The notes beneath the pieces were generated by a model. That model worked only from the letters and a program-made list of their open reading frames with translations, did not search any database and was not told the DNA's origin. Below are positions 11,535 through 20,678 of a stretch of 40,082 nt of DNA, one piece after another. Within the stretch, counting starts at the first letter, position 1. Each line of letters opens with the position of its first letter. The DNA lies in assembly GCA_013215605.1 (NCBI GenBank), contig JABSQW010000066.1:1-40082 (forward strand), in the 5' to 3' direction. The position numbers were made by a program, and so were the translations under genes. This stretch comes from Myxococcales bacterium (GTDB taxonomy: Bacteria > Myxococcota_A > UBA9160 > SMWR01).

Positions 11535-14003
11535 TTGACGTTCAGCATCACGCAAAAGACGCTCGAACGGGTGGAGTGGCATGAGGTCCTCGCCCGCCTT
11601 CACGACTTCGCCCGAACGCCGTGGGGCAGAGGTCGGCTCGTCCCCCCCGCGGCCGACGACGAGCCCGAACCCCACTCGGACGAAACGGCGTCCCATGGAA
11701 CCCTCTTCGAGACTTCGCGCGACGCCGCACTCCTGCGCCTGGCGGAGACGAGTGAGGCGCGAGCCATCCTCGCGTCCGGTGATCTCCCGCCCCTCTCCGG
11801 TGCAGCTGATCTGTCGGGGCTCCTCGCCCGCGCGCGCAAGGGTGGCGTGCTCGGAGCACGCGAGTTGATCGACGTCCGCGTGACGCTCGCCGCCATCCGC
11901 TCGACGCGTCGCTTCCTCAGCCTGCGCAGCCAGGTCGCACCACACCTGGCCGACCACGCGTCCGCCATCGCAGATCTCGTCGGCCTCGAACGCGACATCG
12001 AGGATGCCATCGACCCGTCAGGCGAGGTACGCGACTCGGCATCGGTAGTCCTCGCCGAGGTTCGCGCCGACACGCGGCGACTCGAAGGGGAAATCCAGAA
12101 GAGCCTCGCGCGCATCCTGCGCGACTCGAGCGTCTCCGCGCGCCTCTCGGACCAGTACTTCACGATCCGCCACGATCGTTACGTGCTGCCCGTGCGGGCT
12201 GACGCCCGCGGCGGCTTCCGGGGCATCGTCCACGACGCTTCGAGCTCGGGGACGACACTCTTCATCGAGCCCGAAGAACTCGTCGATCTCAACAACCGCA
12301 AGAAGCAGGCGGAGATGGCGGTCGAACGCGAAACGATGCGCATTCTGCGCGCGCTGTCCGTGGCCGCCGCGGCCGCCCTCCAACCCATCGAGGCCGCGGT
12401 GGAGATCGTTGCCACGGTGGACGTCGCGTTCGCGCGCGCGCACCTCGCCGACGAAATGGACGCCGTCCATCCCGAGGTGTTGGACGGAGGCGTGCTCATC
12501 CTCCCGCAGCTTCGCCACCCGCTGATCCCTATCGACCAGTGCGTCGCGAACGACGTGCGGCTCGGCCTCGGCGCGCACGTCCTCGTCCTCTCGGGTCCGA
12601 ACGCCGGCGGCAAGACCGTCACCATGAAGGCCATGGCACTCGCTGCGCTGTTCGTTCGCTGTGGTCTGCACGTCGCTGCCGCGCCCGGCGCGCGGGTCGA
12701 CCTCTTCGACGCGATCCACGCCGACATCGGTGACGAGCAGGACATCCGCGAGAGTCTCTCGACCTTCTCCGCGCACATGGCAAACCTCGGGAGCATCCTT
12801 GCGAGCGCCGACGCCAGATCGCTCGTCGTCCTCGACGAGGTCGGCGTGGGCACCGACCCCGGCGAAGGTGCGGCGATCGCCCAGGCGTCGCTCGAGGCGC
12901 TCGCCGACGCCGGCGCGCGCGTCGTCACCACGACCCACTACAACCTCCTGAAGGAGATGGCCGACGTCGACTCGCGATTCGAGAACGCGAGCGTCGAGTT
13001 CGACGAACGCACCCTCGAGCCGACGTATCGACTGCGCCTCGGCACGCCGGGCGCCTCGTCGGCCACCGCCGTCGCCGCGCGCATGGGGGTTCCGGACGAC
13101 GTGGTCGACCGCGCCACTGCGCTGCTCGAACGCGAAGACCGCCAGCTCGACCGCATGCTCTCGGAGCTCTCTGCGAGCCGCGCCGCGCTCGAGCGCGAGC
13201 AGCGCGAGGCCAGCGCGGCGCGAGCCCAGGGCGAGGGGGTGCGCGCCGAGTATGGCGCCCGCCTCGAGGCGCTGAATGCGCGCCGCGAGAAGCTCTACCA
13301 CGCTATGCGCGAAGACCTCGACTCCGGCTTTCGAGACGCCCACGCACAGATCGCCGCGGTGATCCGCGAGCTCCAGCACAAGGGAACGGCGCAGGACGCG
13401 GCCCACGCTCGCGAGCGCCTCCAGGCTCTTGCGAAGCGCACTCGGACCGCGGCCCGCGAGGCGGGCTTCGAAGGCAAGGAACGACCCGCAGCCTCGCCGA
13501 TCGACTGGGCAACGGCGCGGACGGGCGACCGCGTCCGCGTCGAGGGCGGTTCCGAAGGTGTGCTCCTCGCGCTACCCGACAAGCGCGGACGCGTGGAGCT
13601 GCGTCAGGGAAGTGCACGCGTCGTGGTGCGCGCGGAGCGGGTCACCGGCGTGGTCGCCAGCGCGCGTGACGCGAAGGAGCGCCGCGGGCCCTCGCGAACG
13701 ATCGTCTCCCTGGCGCCGGAGAGCAGCAACGAGACCGGCGCGGAGACGGGTCGCGACGCCGGTCGCTGCGACCTGCGGGGTCTGCGTGTCGACGAAGCCA
13801 TCGACGAACTCACCCGCGCGCTCGACCACGCGACCTCCACCGGCCGACCAAGCCTGCTGATCGTGCACGGCGTGGGTACGGGCGCGCTGCGCGAAGCCGT
13901 GCACCGATACCTTCGCGAGTCGCCGTACGTCGCGAAGTTCGCGGGCGCCGATGCCAAAGAGGGCGGCGACGGCGCCACCCTGGCACACTTCACCGACACA
14001 TGA
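11535..14003 (+). CDS. mutS2: Endonuclease MutS2 with C-terminal Smr domain
   Basis: TLERVEWHEVLARL, SGPNAGGKTVTMKAMALAALF, VLDEVGVGTDPGEGAAIAQA, C-terminal CDLRGLRVDEAIDEL..IVHGVGTGALREAV. TTG start with GGAG; ATG 11493 is an alternative. Confidence 0.95.
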   Translation: MTFSITQKTLERVEWHEVLARLHDFARTPWGRGRLVPPAADDEPEPHSDETASHGTLFETSRDAALLRLAETSEARAILASGDLPPLSGAADLSGLLARARKGGVLGARELIDVRVTLAAIRSTRRFLSLRSQVAPHLADHASAIADLVGLERDIEDAIDPSGEVRDSASVVLAEVRADTRRLEGEIQKSLARILRDSSVSARLSDQYFTIRHDRYVLPVRADARGGFRGIVHDASSSGTTLFIEPEELVDLNNRKKQAEMAVERETMRILRALSVAAAAALQPIEAAVEIVATVDVAFARAHLADEMDAVHPEVLDGGVLILPQLRHPLIPIDQCVANDVRLGLGAHVLVLSGPNAGGKTVTMKAMALAALFVRCGLHVAAAPGARVDLFDAIHADIGDEQDIRESLSTFSAHMANLGSILASADARSLVVLDEVGVGTDPGEGAAIAQASLEALADAGARVVTTTHYNLLKEMADVDSRFENASVEFDERTLEPTYRLRLGTPGASSATAVAARMGVPDDVVDRATALLEREDRQLDRMLSELSASRAALEREQREASAARAQGEGVRAEYGARLEALNARREKLYHAMREDLDSGFRDAHAQIAAVIRELQHKGTAQDAAHARERLQALAKRTRTAAREAGFEGKERPAASPIDWATARTGDRVRVEGGSEGVLLALPDKRGRVELRQGSARVVVRAERVTGVVASARDAKERRGPSRTIVSLAPESSNETGAETGRDAGRCDLRGLRVDEAIDELTRALDHATSTGRPSLLIVHGVGTGALREAVHRYLRESPYVAKFAGADAKEGGDGATLAHFTDT

Positions 14004-14401
14004 GGATTCGCCTGAGTCCGCGGCTCGCCGCACTCCCCGCGCTCGTCCTGGTGCTCAACCTCGCCGGCTGCGCACACGCCCGGGAGCGCTCGCTCGTGGT
14101 CACCGCCACCGCATACAACTCGGTCGTCGAGCAGACGAACGCGAATCCGACTCTCACCGCCTGGGGTGACCGCCTGCGCCCGGGCATGAAGGTGATCGCC
14201 GTGTCGCGCGACCTCATCGCCATGGGGCTCACTCACGGGAGGCGCGTTCGCATCGACGGCCTCCCGGGCGAGTACGTGGTCCGAGACAAGATGGCGAAGC
14301 GCTGGACGAAGAAGATCGACCTCTACATGGGCGAGGATGTGAAGGCCGCGCGGAAATGGGGGCGTCGCACCGTCACGATCCGTTGGGCACAGGACGATTG
14401 A
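14000..14401 (+). CDS. Lipoprotein with 3D (DPBB-like) domain
   Basis: Signal peptide ending LNLAGC; VTATAYNSVVEQTNANPTLTAWGDRLRPGMKVIAVSRDLIAMGLTHGRRVRIDGLPGEYVVRDKM. Overlaps mutS2 stop (ATGA). Confidence 0.8.
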   Translation: MRIRLSPRLAALPALVLVLNLAGCAHARERSLVVTATAYNSVVEQTNANPTLTAWGDRLRPGMKVIAVSRDLIAMGLTHGRRVRIDGLPGEYVVRDKMAKRWTKKIDLYMGEDVKAARKWGRRTVTIRWAQDD

Positions 14402-14624
14402 CCTGCCCCGCGAAACCACCGGTCTCCTTCTCGACCGCGGCCCACATTCCGAAGCCGTGATCGCCGTACATCGTCCGCGCCCAGTGGACGGTCTGATTGC
14501 AATCACGGGTGCTCTCGTAGAAGCGCATCGCGACGGGGTCTGAGAAGATTCCCTGAAGGGCATCGACGTCGTCGAGTGTGAGTTCGCGGAGAAGGAGTCG
14601 AGGCGTCTCGATTGCCACGCGCAC
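14373..14624 (-). pseudogene. Truncated GNAT N-acetyltransferase (RimJ/RimL-type N-terminal half only)
   Basis: VRVAIETPRLLLRELTLDDVDALQGIFSDPVAMRFYESTRD..WARTMYGDHGFGMWAAVEKETGGFAGQVNRPVPNGS*, ending before the acetyl-CoA-binding half. SD GGAGGAG upstream of GTG. Confidence 0.6.
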
Positions 14625-14641
14625 GGTGCTGGCTCCTCCGC

Positions 14642-15994
14642 TCAGCCGGAAAGCAGCCGATCGGCGGCCACATGCCCCGACCGGAGCGAGGCCTCGAGGG
14701 ACGGACCCGACAGGTAGTCGCCCGCGAAGTAGACGCGGCGACCGCGCTCGTGGTGGTCGTCGAACACCCGTTCGAGCCCGGCGACCACGCGGTAGTGGCC
14801 GACGCCGAACTCGGTGACGGCGTCGGGCACGCGAAACAAGCGCACCGACTCGATGGCGTTTCGGACGTCGTGACGGATCCGCTCGAACGCCGCGAGCAGG
14901 TCCTTCTCGAGGGTGTCGTTCGTGAGATGGCTGTTCGCCGCGCTGAACGCCGCAGTGGCCCGGACGGTGGCGAGACCTCGGCCCTCCGGCACGCGACTCC
15001 CGCGTGCCCCGGGCTCGAGGAGCACGGAATCGATGGGCGAGTCTTCGTCGCGGGGTACACACACGAGCTTGCAGTGGGAGTGGAAGGGACGCCGCAGCGC
15101 GCAGCTGAGCACCACGCTCGGAAGGCGGCGGATCTGCCCCAACGCGTCGCGCTCCGCGGCCGACAACACCGGGTCGGCGATGACGCGCGCCTCGGCAGCC
15201 GACGTGGCGACGATCACTGCGTCGGCCTCGCGCACGCGCTCCCGCGGGCCGCGGGCGGCGGCGAGGTCGGTAACGGTCACTCCGACGCGGCCCCCGGCCA
15301 CTTCCGCGACGCGGGCCACGCGCACGTTGTAGCGGACCTCGAGTTGGTCAGCAGCGGCCTGCGGGAGCTCACCGAGGCCCGCGCGCGGCAGTCCGAGCCG
15401 CGCACCGCGCTCGTGACGCCACGTGTGGAGGAACAGCACGCGACTCGTCTCGTCCGGGTCACCGAGGGTCGTGCGCGTCACCATCGGCGCAAGCCAGCGA
15501 TTGAGCAGACTCTTCCCGAAGTAGAGACGACCGAAGTCGCCGAGGCTGCGGTCATCGAGATCAGCCGCACGCTCGGGTGCATCGGGGTCGATGGCGCTGC
15601 CGTAACGCGACATCAATCGGGGCAGGCGCACGAGGCGCAGCGCATCGAGCCACTTCACACCGGGCATCTTCAGGACACCGAGCTGTGTTCGCGCATCGAC
15701 GTCGCGGATCTGCCCGTGGTAGACGGTGGCTGGCAGTACGGGGCGCAGCGGCAGCATCTCGTCGCGCAGGCCGACCTCCTCGATCCACTGGTGAACACAG
15801 CGGTCTGCCGTCGACAGCACCGGATTGCTGACATCGAACGTGTAGCCGTCGCCGCGCAGCGAGAGCGCGCGACCGCCCGGCCGCTCGGAGGCTTCGAGCA
15901 CCGTCACGTCGACGCCCGCGCGGGCGAGTCGCCACGCCGCGCCGAGGCCCGCGATACCGGCGCCCACCACCACCACCTTCGGCACGGCAGTCAC
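14642..15994 (-). CDS. NAD(P)/FAD-dependent oxidoreductase (amine oxidase / protoporphyrinogen oxidase-like)
   Basis: VVVVGAGIAGLGAAWRLARAGVDVTVLEASERPGGRA dinucleotide fold; C-terminal VYFAGDYLSGPSLEASLRSGHVAADRL. GTG start overlaps upstream stop. Confidence 0.9.
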   Translation of the reverse strand: MTAVPKVVVVGAGIAGLGAAWRLARAGVDVTVLEASERPGGRALSLRGDGYTFDVSNPVLSTADRCVHQWIEEVGLRDEMLPLRPVLPATVYHGQIRDVDARTQLGVLKMPGVKWLDALRLVRLPRLMSRYGSAIDPDAPERAADLDDRSLGDFGRLYFGKSLLNRWLAPMVTRTTLGDPDETSRVLFLHTWRHERGARLGLPRAGLGELPQAAADQLEVRYNVRVARVAEVAGGRVGVTVTDLAAARGPRERVREADAVIVATSAAEARVIADPVLSAAERDALGQIRRLPSVVLSCALRRPFHSHCKLVCVPRDEDSPIDSVLLEPGARGSRVPEGRGLATVRATAAFSAANSHLTNDTLEKDLLAAFERIRHDVRNAIESVRLFRVPDAVTEFGVGHYRVVAGLERVFDDHHERGRRVYFAGDYLSGPSLEASLRSGHVAADRLLSG

Positions 15995-16680
15995 ACCCAC
16001 TCCTCGAGCTTGCGGATCACGTCGAACAGCGTGTCGAACCGCTCGAAGGGCTCGCCCCGCTGGTCGAGGGTCTCGGCGAGGGTGCCCTTTGCGAACGCGA
16101 CGTCCGCCTCGAGGGCTCCACAGAGATCGGACACGCGCCCGTTGCCCACATGCACGATCTTTGCGCCCGCGTTGCCGCGGCGGAACTCCGCGATGCGGGC
16201 GCGCTTGCACGTGCCGGTACCACACGAGCACATGGGATCCGGCGACCCGACATCGATGCGCCAGACGCCTCCCTCGTAGCGCAGTCGGTTCGCGTCGTAC
16301 GCGAACCGCACGTCGTTGATCTCCTGCAGGCGATCGAGGTTGTAATCGAACCCGTCCGACAGGATGCGAAAGGGCACGCCGTAGCGCTCGCACCAGTCGA
16401 CCAGATCCCGAGCCCCGGGATCGAGCTCGACCGTCCGGAGAAACGCTTCGAGTTCGTCCTCGGAAACGGGGAGGCGGTCGAGGATCTCCATGTTGTATTC
16501 CCAGGCGGTAATCTCGCCCTTCTCGTAGCGTGCCCAGGCGGCGGGACGGCGGTGGCCCCCGTGGCGCCGCGCGAGCGTGGACCCGACATCCTGAACGGAG
16601 AATGTCCCATCGAAGTCGCAGAAGACTGCGAGCGGGGGTGTGCTCCCCGCGGCCTCCGACTGGTTTCCGTGCGAATTCAT
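15991..16680 (-). CDS. HAD-IB phosphatase, MtnX-like
   Basis: AVFCDFDGTFSVQDVGSTLARR, PFRILSDGFDYNLDRL, IVHVGNGRVSDLCGALEADVAFAKGTL. Confidence 0.85.
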   Translation of the reverse strand: MNSHGNQSEAAGSTPPLAVFCDFDGTFSVQDVGSTLARRHGGHRRPAAWARYEKGEITAWEYNMEILDRLPVSEDELEAFLRTVELDPGARDLVDWCERYGVPFRILSDGFDYNLDRLQEINDVRFAYDANRLRYEGGVWRIDVGSPDPMCSCGTGTCKRARIAEFRRGNAGAKIVHVGNGRVSDLCGALEADVAFAKGTLAETLDQRGEPFERFDTLFDVIRKLEEWV

Positions 16681-16703
16681 CGGCGCGCGAGTATAACGGC
16701 AAG

Positions 16704-17612
16704 GTGGCCGGTGCCGACGATCTGCGGGCGCGCCTGCTTGGCGCCGACCCGCTCCTCCTCGACGGCGCCCTCGGTACCGAACTCGAGCGGCGGGGTCTCC
16801 CCTGCGAGCTGCCGCTCTGGTCCGCCCACGCACTCCTGGGCCACGAGGAAACCCTGGCCTCGATTCACGCCGACTACGCTCGCGCTGGCGCGGAGATCCT
16901 CACCGCCAATACCTTCCGTACCCAGGAACGAACGTTGTCCCGCGCCGGTCTGGCCGGGCGTTCGCGCGACCTCACTCGCCGCGCGGTGGCCATTGCGCGC
17001 GAGGCCGGGGCCGGGCATCCGATCTTCGTGGCGGGCTCTGCAGCGCCGCTCGAAGACTGCTTCCGACCCGATCTCGTGCCCGACGACGCGACACTCCGCG
17101 CCGAACACGTCGCGCACGCGGAAGCACTCGGCGATGCCGGTGTCGATCTCATCCTCGTCGAGACGATGAACTCGGTGCGCGAGGCCGCCGCCGCGACCGC
17201 AGCGGCGCGGTCGACGGGTCTGCCGGTCTTTACGAGCTTCGTCTGCGGGGCCGACGCGCGACTCCTCTCCGGCGAAGCTCTCGCGCGCGGCGTCGAGGCA
17301 GCGGCCAGCGCGGGCGCCGACGCGGTTCTCATCAATTGCCTGCCCGCGACCCAGGTCTCAGATTGTCTCCCCACGCTCAGCAAAGCCCGACTCCCCTTCG
17401 GCGCGTACGCGAACCTCGGTGGGCCGGGCGACACACCTGAAGCACCCCGCAGCCATCCGTGCTCGCCCGCTGAGCTCGGCGAACACCTCGACTCGTGGAT
17501 CGCGTCGGGCGCTTCGCTCGTCGGCGGTTGTTGCGGAACGAACCCCGATCACATTCGCGCGCTGCGCGAACGACTCGATTCACTACGCAATCGAGTTCAC
17601 AGATGCCCTTGA
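16704..17612 (+). CDS. Homocysteine S-methyltransferase family protein
   Basis: LLLDGALGTELERRG, ILTANTFRTQ, LILVETMNSVREA, INCLPATQ, LVGGCCGTNPDHI (zinc site). Confidence 0.9.
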   Translation: MAGADDLRARLLGADPLLLDGALGTELERRGLPCELPLWSAHALLGHEETLASIHADYARAGAEILTANTFRTQERTLSRAGLAGRSRDLTRRAVAIAREAGAGHPIFVAGSAAPLEDCFRPDLVPDDATLRAEHVAHAEALGDAGVDLILVETMNSVREAAAATAAARSTGLPVFTSFVCGADARLLSGEALARGVEAAASAGADAVLINCLPATQVSDCLPTLSKARLPFGAYANLGGPGDTPEAPRSHPCSPAELGEHLDSWIASGASLVGGCCGTNPDHIRALRERLDSLRNRVHRCP

Positions 17613-17757
17613 GCGGGAATTGTCGACACAATTTGTGTCACCACGCGTTCTAGCGCTGCACCTCGACTGCCGTCGCATGAGCATGCGTGTGACCAAGGCC
17701 ACATCGTTACGCGGGTTTACGCCCCCGTGTCGCGTACAGCTTCCCGTTGTCATCGAG

Positions 17758-17774
17758 TTGGCACGCCGATTGCT
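17758..17774 (+). promoter_or_regulatory. sigma54 (RpoN) -24/-12 promoter
   Basis: TTGGCACGCCGATTGCT versus consensus YTGGCACGRNNNTTGCW; GG/GC spacing exact. Confidence 0.8.
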
Positions 17775-17784
17775 CTAAGCATGT

Positions 17785-17878
17785 GTCACCCAGAGGATGC
17801 AGAAGCACCCCTCGATTGGCGCCCGGGCTGACAACCCCTCCCTTCGCACTTTGTGCGGAGTGTCGGCCCGGGCGTTTT
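17785..17878 (+). ncRNA. Candidate sigma54-dependent small RNA, about 94 nt
   Basis: Sits between the sigma54 promoter (17758-17774) and the terminator T-tract (17875-17878). SL1 GAGGATGC-AGAA-GCACCCCTC (17793-17813); terminator stem 17820-17833/17861-17874 with nested CGCAC-TTT-GTGCG. No ORF with coding character. Confidence 0.65.
17820..17878 (+). terminator. Rho-independent terminator with nested inner hairpin
   Basis: CGCCCGGGCTGACA...TGTCGGCCCGGGCG (14 bp, one G-U) followed by TTTT; inner hairpin CGCACTTTGTGCG 17845-17857. Confidence 0.85.
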
Positions 17879-17887
17879 CTCGTGTGG

Positions 17888-19177
17888 TCACGCGTTGCTC
17901 GCGCCGCCTCTCCGAGGATTGGTTCTCGGCTCCTCCACGAACCAGAACACGACGACGAGCGCCCCGAGCTGGAAGACGATCGCGATCCAGAAGAGCGCAA
18001 CGTAGGAGAACAGGGCCGCGAGGAGCCCGCCCGCCACGGCGCCGACAGCGGCCACCGCTTCGGACGCGGTGTTCGCCACGGCGATGCGCATCGGTAGGTT
18101 CCGGCGCGAGCCGAACTCGAGCACGAGGTTCTGCGCCGCGAACTGGAAGCCGCCGAGCCCCGCGCCGAGCACCGCGAAGACTGCCAGCACGCCCCGAAAA
18201 TCGTCAGTTTCCATGAGGAGCAGGACGGCGAGGATCCAGAGTGCCAGGGCCGCCAGGAACACGAAGCGAAAGCCGCGCCGGTCCGCGATGGATCCCCACG
18301 CCAGGTTGGTGACGCTCTGCGCGATCACGAAGGCCGCGGTGAGCTGGCCGAGTTCGCTCCCCCCGAGATCCATGCGGTCCTTCGCGTAGATCACGTAGAA
18401 GGGAACGGCCATGCGTCCCATGGTGGCGAGCGCGCGCGCCTGGAAGTAGCGGGTGAAGCCCTTGTCCGATCGGAGGAGCGCCGGAAGCTCGCGCAGCCGC
18501 TCGCTCACGCGGGACGGCTCGCGCACCGTTGGGCTCGGTGGCTCGACCACGAACAGCAGCATGGCGAGGCCCGTCGACGTGAGGCCAAACGCGACGAGGA
18601 AAGTGGCCGCGTAGCCGTTGCCGAGCACGTTCGAGTCGACGAGATACGTCCCGGCCAGCACGGCCACGACGGCCGCCGTGACGCCGGAGAGCGCCATTCG
18701 CAGGCCGAGCAGGAATCCACGGTGCGCAACGGGGATCACCTTCGAGACGAGCATGTTGAACGCGACGCCCTGGATCCCGAGGAAGAAGCCGAACCCCATG
18801 AGAAACGCGCAGGTCGCGAAGAGCCTCCACGGGTCCGGGAGAAAGATCCCGGCGAGCGCGAGACCGAGAATCTGGACACGCATCAGCGCGCCGTTCCAGA
18901 TCGAGACCCCAACCACCCGCCTCCGGTGCTCGATCAGCGTGGCGCCGAGGAACGGCGACAGCAGCATCCCCAGGTACTGGAGGCCGCGCGCGATGCCGAC
19001 CGCCGCGTCGGTTCCGGCCAGCATGTAGAGATAGGCTGGGATGAAGGTCGGCGCGTTGATGAGACGCATTCCGGTCTGTCCGAGCAGACCGTGGCCGAGA
19101 TGCGCGAGGTAGTTGCGACGCAGGTGCCTTCGCACCTCGGTCTGAAAGGCAGCCTCGCGATCTTCAGGCGCGTTCAA
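17888..19177 (-). CDS. Major facilitator superfamily transporter
   Basis: About 12 hydrophobic helices; LAHLGHGLLGQTGMRLINAPTFIPAYLYML..; TTG start overlapping folC stop (approximate). Confidence 0.88.
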   Translation of the reverse strand: MNAPEDREAAFQTEVRRHLRRNYLAHLGHGLLGQTGMRLINAPTFIPAYLYMLAGTDAAVGIARGLQYLGMLLSPFLGATLIEHRRRVVGVSIWNGALMRVQILGLALAGIFLPDPWRLFATCAFLMGFGFFLGIQGVAFNMLVSKVIPVAHRGFLLGLRMALSGVTAAVVAVLAGTYLVDSNVLGNGYAATFLVAFGLTSTGLAMLLFVVEPPSPTVREPSRVSERLRELPALLRSDKGFTRYFQARALATMGRMAVPFYVIYAKDRMDLGGSELGQLTAAFVIAQSVTNLAWGSIADRRGFRFVFLAALALWILAVLLLMETDDFRGVLAVFAVLGAGLGGFQFAAQNLVLEFGSRRNLPMRIAVANTASEAVAAVGAVAGGLLAALFSYVALFWIAIVFQLGALVVVFWFVEEPRTNPRRGGASNA

Positions 19178-20594
19178 GCGGGCTCCCGTCCGAGGATCGG
19201 GACGATCGGGAGACGGCGGCTGGATTCGACGTGCTGGATCGCAGCACGCTCCGCGCGATTCCCGCGAGATACACCGAGCCCGCGATGCACAAGCCGTCAC
19301 CGGGGCCGAGCGCTTCGTAGGCTGCGCGCACCGCGAGGTGCGGATTGGGAACCACCCGGGACGCGACGTCGGGCGCGAGGCTCTCGATCGCGCGCGCCAC
19401 GTCGTTGGGGTCCATCGACCGCGTGGGCTCGGCGCGTGTGATTGTCACCTGGTCGACCTGCGGGAGGAGAGCGCGCAGCACCGCCTGCGTGTCCTTGTCC
19501 GCGCTGATGGACACTACGAGGTGGGTTCGCGCACCCGGGCCCTTCCGAAGCTCCCGGAGCACACCCGCGAGCGCTTCCGCGGAGCGCTTCGTGTGGGCGC
19601 TGTCGACCACGATCCAGGGATCCCGCGCGAAGATCTCGAGGCGGCCGGGCAGTCGCGTCGCCGCCAGCCCCGCGGCGGCGGTTCGCGCCAGCGTCTCGTC
19701 GTCGATGAGTCCGGCGCGCCGGACACACGCCACCGCGAGGGCGGCGTTCTGCGCCTGATGGGCGCCGACGACGCCGAGATTCGCGTCGATTTCGACAGCG
19801 CCGTCCGTCAGCGTGACGCGCTGACCAAAGCCAGCGCTGGATTCGCGGCCGCGGGCAGGCCCGGTGCGGAATTGGAAGTCGCGCCCGCACTCCGCGAGGG
19901 GCGCGCCCACGGCGTGCGCACGCTCTCGTACCACCTTCGCCGCCCGAGGGTCGAGCGCTCCCATGACGGCGGGTACGCGGGGCTTGAGGATGCCCGCCTT
20001 CTCCGCGGCGATCGCTTCGAGGGTCGAGCCCAGCGTTTCCGTGTGCTCGAGTTCGATCGGTGTCACACAGGTGACCGCGGGATCGACTGCGTTGGTCGAG
20101 TCGAGACGCCCGCCGAGCCCGACCTCGAGCACCGCGCAGTCGACACGAGCCTCGCGAAACAGGACGAGCGCTGCGGCCGTGGTGGCGTCGAAAAAACTCG
20201 GCACCAATGCGGCGTCGCCGGCGCGCTGCGTCTCGACGTGGGGCCGAAGCACGTGGACTGCAGCTGCGAGCTTCGATCCGACCACGTCCTCGCCGTCGAT
20301 TCGAAAGCGCTCGGTCCAGCGCTCGAGGTGCGGCGACGTAAAGGTCCCCACCCGCAAGCCGGCCGCTCGCAGAAGCGACTCGGCGAATAGCGCGGTCGAC
20401 CCCTTCCCCTTCGAGCCCGCGATGTGAATCACGCGCAGGCCGGTGTGTGGATCGCCCAAACGGGACAAGAGTGCGCGGATGGGGTCGAGCCCAAGCCGCT
20501 CGTAGCGCAGCTCGGGCTGCTTCTCGAGGTTGATCAGACCCTCGAGCCAGTCTGCGGCATCGTTGGCCGTGCGAATCGGGGGGCGTTCCGCCAT
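19164..20594 (-). CDS. folC: Bifunctional folylpolyglutamate synthase / dihydrofolate synthase
   Basis: VIHIAGSKGKGSTALFAESLLRAAGLRVGTFTSPHLERWTERFRIDGE, VLEVGLGGRLDSTNAVDP, AAEKAGILKP, VDSAHTKRSAEALA. Confidence 0.95.
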   Translation of the reverse strand: MAERPPIRTANDAADWLEGLINLEKQPELRYERLGLDPIRALLSRLGDPHTGLRVIHIAGSKGKGSTALFAESLLRAAGLRVGTFTSPHLERWTERFRIDGEDVVGSKLAAAVHVLRPHVETQRAGDAALVPSFFDATTAAALVLFREARVDCAVLEVGLGGRLDSTNAVDPAVTCVTPIELEHTETLGSTLEAIAAEKAGILKPRVPAVMGALDPRAAKVVRERAHAVGAPLAECGRDFQFRTGPARGRESSAGFGQRVTLTDGAVEIDANLGVVGAHQAQNAALAVACVRRAGLIDDETLARTAAAGLAATRLPGRLEIFARDPWIVVDSAHTKRSAEALAGVLRELRKGPGARTHLVVSISADKDTQAVLRALLPQVDQVTITRAEPTRSMDPNDVARAIESLAPDVASRVVPNPHLAVRAAYEALGPGDGLCIAGSVYLAGIARSVLRSSTSNPAAVSRSSRSSDGSPLERA

Positions 20595-20610
20595 GGGGTG
20601 TACTCAAAAG

Positions 20611-20640
20611 GAACGAGGCGACCCACGGGTCGCCTCGTTC
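20611..20640 (-). terminator. Perfect 14-bp hairpin between folC and the upstream minus-strand gene
   Basis: GAACGAGGCGACCC-AC-GGGTCGCCTCGTTC, followed on the minus strand by CTTTTG. Confidence 0.8.
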
Positions 20641-20678
20641 ACAAGGACGCGTTCAGTGAACGGCTTCCCTGGGAAGCC

